DNA of 64,000 bases from positions 389,156 through 453,155 of the forward strand of contig ONZQ02000007.1 of assembly GCA_900312665.1 (NCBI GenBank), in the 5' to 3' direction. Shown piece after piece: positions 11,023-21,728 of this stretch (position 1 is its first letter; each line of letters opens with the position of its first letter). The position numbers and the translations under genes are program-made. Source of the DNA: Cephalotrichum gorgonifer (lineage: Eukaryota; Ascomycota; Sordariomycetes; Microascales; Microascaceae). A model generated the notes under the pieces. That model was not told where the DNA came from, did no database searches, and was given only the letters and a program-made list of their open reading frames with translations.

Positions 11023-13206
11023 ATGGGATCCCGATTCACTCTTGTCGCCTCCGCCCGGAGACACGTATCGCCTTCAAAGTGTCTGGCCTCCATCCAACCA
11101 AAACCTGAAGTCACTGCGTCTCGTAGGTCGGCAGTTCGGTGTAAAACGAGGAGAAGTTTTCATGGGACAGCACTGAGGAGTGACCCTGCCTCCTCCCCGA
11201 GTCTAGAACCTCGTGAGACTACTCGGCAAGACCGCATCAGGAACGCCAGGCCCTTCTCTGACTTCTTGACTGACACCTTTCAACGCCAACATGACTATCT
11301 ACGCATCTCCGTCACCGAAAGGTGTAACCTTCGGTGTGTCTACTGCATGCCGGAAGAGGGCGTCCCACTTTCTCCCTCGAAAGACCTCTTGACAACGCCC
11401 GAGATAGTTCTCCTCTCCTCTCTCTTCGTGTCCCAGGGCGTCACCAAAATACGCCTGACTGGGGGCGAGCCGACTGTTAGAAGGGACATCGTATCTCTGA
11501 TGCAACAGATAGGCGCGCTGAGACGCCATGGCCTCAAAGAACTCTGCTTAACCACAAACGGCCTCTCGCTGCACCGAAAGCTTGACGACATGGTCGAAGC
11601 GGGTCTTACAGGTGTAAACCTGAGCCTCGACACGCTAGACCCGTGGCAGTTCCAAATCATGACACGGCGGAAGGGATTCGACGCCGTTCAGAAAAGCATC
11701 GATAAAATCCTTGAGCTCAACCGCCACGGGGCCGGAATCAAGCTCAAGATCAACTGTGTCGTGATGCGTGGCGTCAATGACCGCGAGATCATGTCCTTTG
11801 TGGAAATGACACGGGATACGGACGTCGAGGTGCGGTTTATCGAGTACATGCCATTCGATGGCAATAAGTGGAGCCAGAACAAGATGTTCAGCTACACGGA
11901 GATGCTAGACCTCATCAGAGAAAAACATCCTTCCTTGCAGAGGGTCGGGGGCCACAAGAACGACACAAGCAAGACATGGCATATTCCCGGCTTCGTGGGC
12001 AAACTCGGCTTCATCACTAGTATGACGCACAACTTCTGCGGCACCTGCAACCGCCTCCGCATCACTAGCGACGGCAACCTCAAAGTCTGTCTCTTTGGGA
12101 ATGACGAGGTATCGCTACGTGACGTGCTTCGAGAGCTCAACAATGGAGATCCGATCGACGAGGGGGCATTCGAAGCGCTCAAGCAACTTAGTAGTCAAGG
12201 TCCCAGCTTGTTACAGGCCGACGACGGTCCGGCTTCGCTGGTAAATGAGAACGAGCTGCTCAATATAATCGGCATGGCGGTCAAGCGGAAAAAGGAAAAG
12301 CACGCGGGCCTGGGAGATCTGGAGCATATGAAGAACCGACCCATGATACTCATAGGTGGGTGATTATCTCCTCACATTACAGCCGATGTTATTGGCCATA
12401 CTCCTTCGGCCCGTCTCGGGGCTTTCCACCAGCGGGCGCTGCAAATACCACCAAGCCGTTACACCCAGAGATATCGAGAAGATAGACACCCTGAACGTAT
12501 CCCCGTAGGAACCTAGACTAAGGACAGTCGTCTAGGTTCAGGTCTCTCGTTTAGCCGTGCTCCATGGGCCCATCAGGGCAAAACGCCTTTTCTGTGGCAG
12601 TCATCTCGGCCAAGCGCCATGCTCAATCCTTATTTGCCTACTGGGAACACCATAGCCTCCCAACCTCGGCCTTTCTCAACCGCAACATGCCTACTGAAGC
12701 AGCCGCGAGGCAGCCCAAGCCAGCCACCGCAACAGCTGACACACGTCTCGGACTCGGGAACTGCCCGCATGGTATCCATCTCCGAGAAGGCAGTAACAGC
12801 GCGAGTCGCGACAGCCGCCTGCAAAGTCAGATTCTCGACGGACACGGCCATCAAGCTCATCAAAGAAAACGGCATGAAGAAGGGGGACGTCCTTGGGGTC
12901 GCCAGGGTGGCAGGCATCATGGCGTCAAAGAGAACCCCGGACCTTATTCCGCTCTGTCATCCCATCTCCATCTCCCACGTTGCTGTCGATCTCGAAGTGG
13001 ACGTCGGAGGGAACTCCATCGAGGTCAAGGCTACGGTAACTTGCGATGGGAAAACGGGCGTCGAGATGGAGGCTCTGACCGCCGCATCTACTGCAGCACT
13101 GACGATCTACGATATGTGCAAGGCCGTCGACAAGGCGATGATCATCGACGGTCTGCGAGTGATTCTGAAGGATGGCGGCAAGAGCGGGCGGTGGGAGATG
13201 CAGTAA
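11023..13206 (+). CDS. cnxABC: MoaA-MoaC molybdopterin precursor gene (cnxABC/MOCS1 type)
   Basis: Makes cyclic pyranopterin monophosphate from GTP, the first stage of molybdenum-cofactor synthesis that feeds nitrate reductase. Exon 11023..12355 encodes GTP 3',8-cyclase (MoaA), a radical-SAM enzyme: N-terminal cluster CNLRCVYC (Cys101, 105, 108), then TGGEPT near 146-151, and a C-terminal cluster with Cys339, 342 and 356 (NFCGTCNRLR). Exon 12542..13206 encodes MoaC, with LCHPISISH and KTGVEMEALTAAS signatures. A 186-nt intron (12356..12541, GTGGGT..TTCAG) joins them in phase 1 into a 665-aa fusion. If it is not spliced, MoaA ends at 12363 with ...LIGG, the double-glycine tail important in MoaA. 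The N-terminus is basic and mitochondrial-presequence-like. Divergent from the WRAP73-like gene. Confidence 0.9.
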
Positions 13207-14081
13207 CGCCCTGATGCGGTTAGGAAGACCCGTCGTTGGTTCTTTGTCACTACCTACCGCCACATGGCACGCCACCGCGAGGCAGAAATACGTTTATAGC
13301 AACGAAGAGTTCCTGGCCCATTGGGCTCTAAGCGAACCCCTCACTCCGCCGCCCCCTTCATCACGACACGGAGCGGCATCGCGGGGTTCATGATATCTAC
13401 CAAGCACACGGGGTTGGTTGGAAAAGTGGATATATTAAGCTCGGTATTTAAAATTCGATGACGATGTGTCGAGGAGGTGGGGGCGGGGGTCAGGTAGAGG
13501 CATGTGAAGCGCGCAAGGCGGTCTGGGAAACTGTTTCGTCAGAGGGAACGACTCGAAAGTGAGGGGCATCTTCATTACCCCGCCATCAACATAGATAGCT
13601 CCTCCCTTCCCCAAGAAGCACAAAGGGGGAAGGCTACTTGCGACCAATGGTTTGTGGTCAAAGTCCCCGGCCAGACCCCAGATGAGTAGCTGCCCCTCAT
13701 GGGTAATCTATTAAAAAATAATCGAGTCTCGTGATAATGCACCTAAGAATCCTGCATATGCCTACCCGCTCTGCTTTTCATCCCTGCATCCTGTCTGGAC
13801 CAGGAAAGGGCGATGCTTAAACTCTAGTATGGCGGGGCTCGGATCGTTGAAAGGCGGTGAATTAGGGGATACTTTGGCGCTCAGTGAGCTTCTCGCGTTC
13901 TGGGAGGTATCCGTTACAAAATCGGGGTCGCACCCGTATTCCATCCGTCTAGGCTTGTTTGGGGCAAAGGTCCACAATGCCGATGGGGGCCGACCATGGC
14001 TTCAAATTGGAGGGTGTGGTGGGAATCAAAGTTGAGTGAGTGCAAGTAGGCGAATTAGGTGTGTCCAATGAGATTGTCTGT

Positions 14082-14099
14082 GCCGATTGGCCAATCGGC
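14082..14099. promoter_or_regulatory. 18-bp perfect palindrome with opposed CCAAT boxes
   Basis: GCCGATTGGCCAATCGGC reads identically on both strands and contains two abutting, inverted CCAAT pentamers. It could bind a CCAAT-binding (HAP) complex. It is 0.9 kb downstream of cnxABC and 4 kb upstream of the FYVE gene, so its target is unclear. Confidence 0.35.
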
Positions 14100-15805
14100 G
14101 AGCTGCGATAACGAGTCGTATGATGAGAGGTTGAAGAATGGAGGCGGGGACCGTTACCGTATTTGGGGACCGACTGCCACGGTACTAGCGGGGATACAGT
14201 TATGAAAACGACCCCGCTCTCTCATTCAAGTACCAGCTGAGAATGTGAGCACCGTGATACGGTACGGACCTCCCTCATCCACGCACTCGTAAGGACGGGT
14301 TCATACGATCATGATATGTGCTCCTGCCGCGAAATGCGACATCATGACCTAATACTTCCATGGAATATTATGCTAAGCATTAGGAGTCGGGCATGGAGAA
14401 AATGCTCCGGTCATGATACTAGAACTAGAGGAGAGGAGAGGAGAGGAGGGATGAGAGACGAGATCATCCTCGTCCTCGAAAAGACCAGCCACTGTCCCAC
14501 CGAGGCAAGGTCTAAGATGAGGCTGCACGTCCACAACCCAGGGGCAGACATCAGACGTCAACGGGAATATACTGCTCGTCTGTTAGACCAAACGTCACCC
14601 TCCGACCACGTTCTCATTGCCCAAGGTAGCTGGGGGCTTGGGGGGGGACCAAAGGGGGTGATGTCTCTCATGCGGCATCAACGCTGCCAACATGCACCCG
14701 CCAACGTACCCAACCTCATGCACGTTGACTTGTCGTCGGGAGGAAAGGAGGGACGTCGTGTGTGACAACCTGCTGACGCGCCTCTCAAAATTAATAAAGC
14801 AGCCCTCGTGCACTCTGTGCACCAGGACCGTGGTCGTCGATGCGGAACCACGTCGACCATCTTACCACCCCTTTTTCTTCCCTTTCCACGAGATGGTGGG
14901 ATGGGGGCGGTGGTATCCATCGGGATCCCAATCCTGAGCAGAGCCCGAAGGTAGACATCCGGTTCTCCGGTTGACGATGCCGCCTCTCCCGGCCAGGATA
15001 CGATCGACTCAATGACGTGGTGTTTTCCGCATACCTACGTACGCGTACTACGGGTACAAGTACAAGTAATCATGAGATTCCCCCAAACAACGGAGATGCG
15101 ATCGCTACTTTCGCAGGAATCGATAACGGAATTCTAAATAGAAGCTCCGAGGAGAAGCCAAATCCTAGATCTCAGAAAAGAAAAAGAGGTGTTTGCGGAA
15201 AAAGGCTAACGACATAGCGCCCGTATCCGATCCCAGTGCTGTACTTGTACAGCTACGCCTAATACGTACACTAGTCTTAGACAATGGGCTCGGCCGAGAC
15301 ATAAGATGGGGCTTAATCTTCCGAGGCGGCGCACGACAGCACGGCTTGTAAAGTTTGTACTCCGTATTAATACTAGGAATACGACATACTATGTATACTC
15401 TGGGAGCGCGGGTGGACAAGCTGAGGCTTGAGCCAGCACACGCCAAGCCATGTGCGAATATAGATATAGATAACACGGTACAGTAGCAGCTGTCGCGTGC
15501 TCTGAGTGGACCAGATCTCCCTCTTGGCAGCAAACAGCTCGGGACCGGTTATTGCTGGTGCCCATTCCAAGGCGGAAGACGTCGTCAAAACCGTACCACG
15601 CAACACCGCCCTGAAAGGTCCGTTACTCCTCGCCTGCTCGCATGAGTTCGGAGGAGGCCGCCGTCTTTCACGCCGAGATATCGCCTTCAACATCTCCCGG
15701 CCGAGACCGTGCCGAAACGGCGGTCTGCATTACGAGTCCTTGCAAAGGGGGGCGATTGGAACTGGTGACGATACTCGTACTCGTAGGTTTGCTGGCGTCC
15801 CCCCC

Positions 15806-15825
15806 NNNNNNNNNNNNNNNNNNNN
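15806..15825. other. assembly gap (20 N) between homopolymers
   Basis: Twenty N residues follow a C run and precede a T run (15826 onward). The real distance across the gap is unknown; any reading frame crossing it is meaningless. Confidence 0.95.
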
Positions 15826-18189
15826 TTTTTTTTTTTTACCCCCAGGCCTGTCCATGTTGCGAGTTCATCGCTACCGTGAATAGTCTGGTCTTGGGAGAGC
15901 AGGGGGGCTCTCATCTAGGCATGATGTACAATAGAAGGGGTCCATCCTGATTACAAGTCCGACCTCGCAACGGAGACCGGGGGGGCGGGGGGTCGTATGC
16001 ATGCGCCGGCCAACCGGACAACCGGCAGGAAAGGTGACCGCCCCGTAGAGGCCAGAAGCCTATCGGTTTTCCCTTTCGGATTGTACTTTGTCTGTACGAG
16101 GGGTATGAGTTGCTTTGTATGTACGTCGGTTCGAACTCCGAGCTACGCACACACAAACGCACACACCGCGTGGCATCAATTAACTAAAATGTACTAGTTC
16201 TCGAAAAAGAGTACGTCGTGTCGCTTGAGGCTTCCTTCCCTTTCCTCCTCCCTTCGGATTATTGCGATCTACTCGGAGGTTTCCGTCTTGCTGTCCTCGC
16301 CCCTCCCTCCCGTTTTCGCCATCCCCTCCTCGGCGCCGAATCCCACGCCCGCCCTCGACAGGGGTTCTGCCCTCGCATTGACCAAGCCGGGCGCTCCGAT
16401 CGGAGCGAAGTGGATCCTGATCCTAGTTCAATGACCAGTCGCTTCGTAAAGAAGCCCGGCGGAGTGGGTGGCAGCCAGGAACTATTATGTAAGGTTAATA
16501 CCACGAGTGGGATGTGCCGCAACCGCTTTTGGAACAAGTCGCGTGGGTAGTGCATCGGTATCTAATTACAACTATCCGCTCTAACGTCAAATACCTTTAT
16601 CGGCGCTTTGACAGTAAGGAGGAGACGCCGCCGGAGCATCAGCAGAGGGACTTATACCACAAATCCTGCATAGGACTGGTCGGGGAGCAAGACTACATGT
16701 ATCCATCCCCAGGCCCCTGGCGTGGCGGCGCGAGAAAGAAGAGAGTGATGACGAGGACGGTCTGTGATGCAGATATTCTTAGCTCCCAAATCGCAGCCGT
16801 TCGAAAGTAATTAGATCCCTTCTATGTACTTGTACACGGAACAGGCCAGCTCTGAGAGGGCGGGAAGCTTCCCCCTGCAACTTCTTGTCGCGCGGGCGCA
16901 CAAGATATTTGCTGACCTGTCACAATGCAACATTGATCAGCGTTGATCTTGATAATGGGTTGTCCCTTGATTCTTCAGGCTTCATCAAACCCCCGAGTCG
17001 GCGAGATATTATCCCTAGGGGCTTCCTTCGAGAGTAGTTTTGCGATTGTCCCAGCCCGGCTCACTGCGTGTCTCTCCGTACGAGTATTCATAGACACTGT
17101 GGATTCCTCGATCGACTTCTTGATCCTCCCTGCCGTTGACCTTGTAGTAAGTTCGTCCTTCTCTCGGCGACTTGATATACGCACGCTTGTACGGGTACAT
17201 ACTCGCAACGTCCCGATGATCCTTGTCCTCCTCCTCCGAAGTACGAGTAGTTAGTCCCGTCCACGAGTCGACGGATCCGATCGTGTCTCTCTGGCGTCTG
17301 TCTATCTGTACGCCACCTGCAACGCTAGAACCTACTCCGTACGAGTACCCTACCTAATACCACTTGCTCCACTTTGTATAAGACAAGTGGATTTTGCGCC
17401 AAGAGCTCTGATCCGCCTATTGCCGCTACCGTTATTGCAAGCATTTGGAACCAAGGAGCCCGCATCCGCCGGCGCCGGCCCACCCACTACAAGCAGGCAC
17501 TTGTTCGGAGTACTCCTACTCGTGCAAGTTACTAGTGCAGTGCCACCCACCCACCCGACAACAAGCTAATAAAACCAACGCCCCGCATAACGTTGCATGC
17601 CCAGACCATGTCCGCCCCCGTCCGTTCACACTCCCCGTATAAGACGGCTGGCCCACTTTAATATACCAACCCACGAGCACGAGTAGTAATACCGGGTGCC
17701 AGAAAGAAAGTAAAAGTCTCCACGTCCGCGCTCTCCTCCGAAGGAACCCCCTCCCCCAGTTCACGATTCCCGCTTTCTGGGTGTCTCGTTCGCACTCGAT
17801 CCAAAATACCCCGGCTCTCTCTTTGGCCCCGGCCTTTCGACTCGGCGTATTCGCTCACAACTAACCCAACGCCCTTATCTTATCGAACACGGCTTTTCCT
17901 TCGGCTAAACCGATTGGCGGCCACATCATTCGTCGTGGCTTACGCCAGTGGCTTACCCGTTTTCCCGCTCTAGCCATACGAAACCGAAACCACATCTTAT
18001 CAAGGGATCCCTTATCGATTCCTCCCACCGGGACTCGCCCAATCTCCCTCCCCTCAAATAATATCCGCGCCGCCGACTCGCAAAAGAGCAGTCGTGTCTC
18101 TCCCTGGGCTCTAGATTCCTATTCTGGATAATTTCTGACGCACAAGTTAACACGCGATCACGCCCACATCCGACCTCCCACACGCGACA

Positions 18190-19206
18190 ATGGCAACAGA
18201 CCTCGTCATGCCGACGCTAAATACCCAGCAGACCGCTCACTACTTCCCCGAGCGGCCGCAGCACCACCGCTCCCAGTCCTACCAGCCGGGCCCCCGGCAG
18301 GGCGTCTCCTACAGCGGGATATCATCACTCAGCAGCAGCAACTCCTCGGGCAACTCACCCACCTCGCCCAAGCCCTACCAGACCGGCCTCGGCCGCCAGA
18401 CCCGGCCTCTCTTCATCCCCGCCGCCCTGCGCCCCAACGAGTTCCCCTCGAAGCCGGTGCACGTTCCCAAGACGTCGCTGTCCGAAGATAGCACCCCCGT
18501 CGGCAGCCTAACGAAGTCTGGCACTGGCTTTCTGGGCTTCGCCGGGTCTGCGGTACAGAGGTTGACGCGGAGAACGACGGGCGATAGCCGGGGGCTTGAC
18601 GAGGACGACGACGAGGACGAGTTGGATGTTGACTTGTTCCCTGGCGTGACGGCACTGCCCACGAAGCGCCATTGGAAGGTGTGTAGCGAGAACCCCCCGA
18701 GATATCGCTCCCGAGACGACTCTTCCATTGTTCCCTCGTCCCTCTCCATATCCCTCGGGCACAAAAAGCTAACCTAACCACCCCTATTCCAGCCTGATTC
18801 CGTCTCCTCCGTCTGCGACGACCCGACCTGCAAGCGCGCCTTCGGCTACTTCACCCGCCGCCACCACTGCCGCCGGTGCGGTAACATCTTCTGCGACTTC
18901 CACTCCTCCTCACTCGTGCCTCTCGACCAGGACGCGAACTACAACCCGCGCGGCGCCCCCTCCCGCGCCTGCGACCACTGCCACGGCGAGTTCCAGTCGT
19001 GGAAGTCCCGCACGGGCAGTCGCGCCTCATCCAGCTCCTCCTCCGAGGAGGCGGCGGCGGCAGCAGCGGCGCTAAAGCCCAAGGCGACGGCTAGGCCTGC
19101 GCCTGTAGCTGGGACGAATCTCATGTTCCAGCCCAGCGTAGGGTTCGGGAAGAGCCCTGGCGCCGCCGCGAGCGTACCCAGGGACTGGAATTGGAGTACG
19201 TTCTAG
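18190..19206 (+). CDS. FYVE zinc-finger protein
   Basis: 300-aa protein with a C-terminal FYVE domain, which typically binds phosphatidylinositol-3-phosphate on endosomal or vacuolar membranes. Exons are 18190..18678 and 18793..19206, joined in phase 0 (GTGTGT..TCCAG, 114 nt). Residues 1-163 are low-complexity (Ser, Pro, acidic stretch DEDDDEDELD). Residues 164-226 hold the FYVE motifs: a WxPD-like HWKPDS across the splice site, the basic patch RRHHCRRCG (185-193) and the final CDHC pair; eight zinc-ligand cysteines can be counted. The usual RVC is RAC here. An Ala/Ser-rich tail follows. The protein lacks the kinase, VHS or lipase domains of better-known FYVE proteins, so its specific role is open. 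Confidence 0.85.
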
Positions 19207-20212
19207 GCAACCGGGCGGCATGTGGCGCGTCGAGCGGAGCGGAGGGCCCCGGTGGCGAATACGAACGAGGTTCGCGGTGCGAGGGATGGCGTGAACCAAG
19301 GGGGTGAACCGGACGATCGGCCGTACAACAGCAACGCCGAACCACCTACCGCTATGGCCGCCACCCAGACATTACTTTTTTCTTCCATCTCCTTCGCTTG
19401 TCTTACAGGGAACTTGCTTCCCGCCTTACTTGTTTTAATTTTCCAACGTTCTGCGCCTCGGCAACGTCATCCGCAACCCCGCCCACCGCCCTTCCACCGT
19501 CCTCGTTCCACAAACCCCACATCAGAGGGTTTTTTGTCCCGTGGTCTTCCGCGTTTCTCACCGTCATGTTTCTTGTTTAGAGCGAGGAGTTTGGGTCCAG
19601 GTCCTAATACCCAGCAGGCCTTTCCTTGCTGTTTGTTACCTGTTATTTCTTCATCATTTTGGGGGGTTTTGTGGGCTTTTTTGTATGCATTTACTGGTTG
19701 CATGGCTTGGCTAGGACAGAAAAGGGGAGGGAGGGGAGGAACAAGGGGAAAGGGGTAGCTAGCATTGATAGACATAGAGCGTTTTTATTGTTACTGGTGG
19801 TTACTTGTCCAGAATCCCTCAGTGGGGAACATGTGGTATGCATGTTATTATTCCCACTATTACACAGGCACACCAAACCAACACTACGCTTCCAAGGTAT
19901 CAAGCATGGCTATTCAGCATCCAACACTTCTAGATTTGGAGGACAGGTGAAGATAGATCTATATTCTTTACATTCGTAAACAAGTAAGTAGCCTTGAGGC
20001 ACCCCATTTTTCCAAACTAGAGTAAGTTTCCCAATGTGGAAAACCTGTACTATCTCGCTCTCGGAGCATCAAACAGCTACTCTCATCATAGCCTCCCAGC
20101 GGCCGAAAGCCAACATCGCATTCACCCTCACACCGTTTTAGACTAAATATATGACCACTGCAAGCAGTGCCCTACTCCACAGCTAGTTCTCTCCCAGTCC
20201 CCAATCCAAGCC
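19207..20212. other. intergenic, 3' flanks of convergent genes
   Basis: Lies between the convergent FYVE and ELO genes. Polypyrimidine stretches near 19380-19560 and AT-rich 3'-UTR-like sequence near 19770-20160 are present. No supported gene. Confidence 0.55.
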
Positions 20213-21728
20213 TTAGCGGCTCTTCGTCTTCCCGTTCACCTTGCCATTCGCCTTGCCGTTGGCCTTCCCGTTCACCTTGGGCGAATGCATCTCCTCCTCT
20301 ATCGCGTCTTCGCTCACGGCGCCGTAAACCTCCCTCTCGACTCCCCTGGCTGCATCCCACCCGGCCTTCTCCGCGATCTCGATGCTGCTCATCCTCCTCT
20401 TCGCCGTGACGGCCTTCCCGCGCCTCAGGTAGCTCGTGACGAAGAACCTGGCGAAGAGGTAGGTCAGCGGCGCAAGGTACAGCACGTTCAGCCATATCGC
20501 GAAGGTGGCGCCGTCGGTCGTGACGCACTGCTGCGTCACGAAGGTGGTCTCCGTGTGGAAGCCGGCCTCGGCCGCGCCCGCGAACGCGGAAGCGGATGCA
20601 TCGGCGGCCTGATCGGCCGCGCCGAGGACGAGGGACTTGATACCGCCTAGCAAGCCCGAGGCCGCGGCCTCTACGGCGGAGGCGGTGCTCGAGGTCGGGA
20701 CGTCTTCGGGGGCGGGGGCGGATTCGGCGACGGCGACGGCGACGGTCACGGGAATGGTATAGGACACGAAGGAGTGGATCATCGCGTAGGAGCCGCCGAA
20801 GACAAACTGGGTGATTTGGAGGGTCGTCAGGGTGCGTTTGATGGCGACGGGGACCTTGATCCGGAAGGCGGTCACGGTATAGTACGTGTACTATCTCAGT
20901 GTTAGTAAACGGAGACAGACGGTGTTAGAGACGTGACAGAAAACTCACCATCATGGCATGGATACCAGAGTTAACAAGGACGAACACCCAGATAGGCGCG
21001 GCCATGTATCGGATCCCCGCCCACATGGCCATCATCGCGCCCGCATGGTGGTACGTCTGCAGCGTCGAGCTCGGCTTGCCCTTGGCGAGGATGATCAACG
21101 TGTCCAGGACCTCGTAGAACTTGCTCAGGTAAAAGATCCACCCGTAGAATGCAAGGCCCTCGTTCCACATCCTCCCGGGAGTGGCCGGGCTGGTCAGACC
21201 CTCGGCGGTCAGCGCCGGCTGGGCCGAGAGGCTCGTCCAGGCCCCGGTGCCTTGGTCGAAGAACACGGCCTCGCCGAGGCCCGGCGCACCGGACATCTGG
21301 CAGAGACTATCCGCAACTCCGGCGAGGCCATCGGGGCCCGAGTAGCTCGGAACGATGGCCTTCAAGGTGCGGAACATGCCCAGGCACGTCCACGCGGAGT
21401 ATACGGCGAGGAAGACATTGTGGAGGATGACGAAGACGGAAAAGGCGCGCGTCTTGCTGATAGCCCAGGGCTTCTTGTTGTTGGCGCGGTTGTACCTGTT
21501 GAGGAGCTTTACCGTCACGGCGTACACGGCCGCAATGGTGATGGGGACCTTCGGGTCAAGCACCGCATTGAAGATGTCGGAGGGTATGGTGAAGAGGGGA
21601 GGCCACGCAAGGTCCGTGTTGTCTGACGCAGGAGCAGGCTGGGCGAACGGGATGTTGACGGGAGGGAATGAGAAGAGAGACTGCTCGGGAAGCGAGGCCA
21701 GGACGACCGGTGTTGCTGCTGAGGCCAT
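20213..21728 (-). CDS. ELO-family fatty-acid elongase (3-ketoacyl-CoA synthase)
   Basis: Multi-pass ER membrane enzyme that condenses malonyl-CoA with acyl-CoA in very-long-chain fatty-acid elongation. Exons are 21728..20949 and 20890..20213 (485 aa), phase 0, with a 58-nt intron (GTGAGT..TAG, CTAAC branch). ELO signatures visible: SKFYEVLDTLII (KxxExxDT region), LQTYHHAGAMMAMWAGIRY (histidine box in QxxHH form) and, after the splice, YTYYTVTAF. Two insertions are unusual: a Gly/Ala loop before the histidine box and a long Ala-rich loop (about residues 310-370). The C-terminus is NGK-rich and ends KTKSR, which fits a KxKxx dilysine ER-retrieval signal. Divergent from the alcohol oxidase at 24984. 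Confidence 0.85.

Larger units (their letters stand above)
13207..18189. other. 5-kb gene-free intergenic region
   Basis: I find no supported gene here; open frames are short, overlap on both strands and lack family resemblance. The stretch contains an assembly gap, an 18-bp palindrome, a short GGAGA repeat (about 14428-14447) and many TACTCGTA/TACTTGTA-type 8-mers. The last 800 bp before 18190 are pyrimidine-rich, as in fungal promoters and 5' leaders. Confidence 0.55.

Noticed and set aside
12361..12363. MoaA stop codon read as a truncation or separate gene end
   Set aside because: A phase-correct intron joins MoaA to MoaC; the stop lies within that intron, so it is treated as a regulated or spliced-out stop, not a break.
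14316..14765. 149-codon plus-strand frame
   Set aside because: Lies in a gene-free stretch, includes a GGAGA repeat and has no recognisable features.
16125..16150. Possible tRNA T-arm (GGTTCGAAC)
   Set aside because: No matching D-arm, anticodon arm or acceptor stem around it.
13207..18189. Transposon or RIP-mutated repeat island
   Set aside because: No terminal repeats, no transposase-like fragments, and base composition is not strongly AT-shifted.
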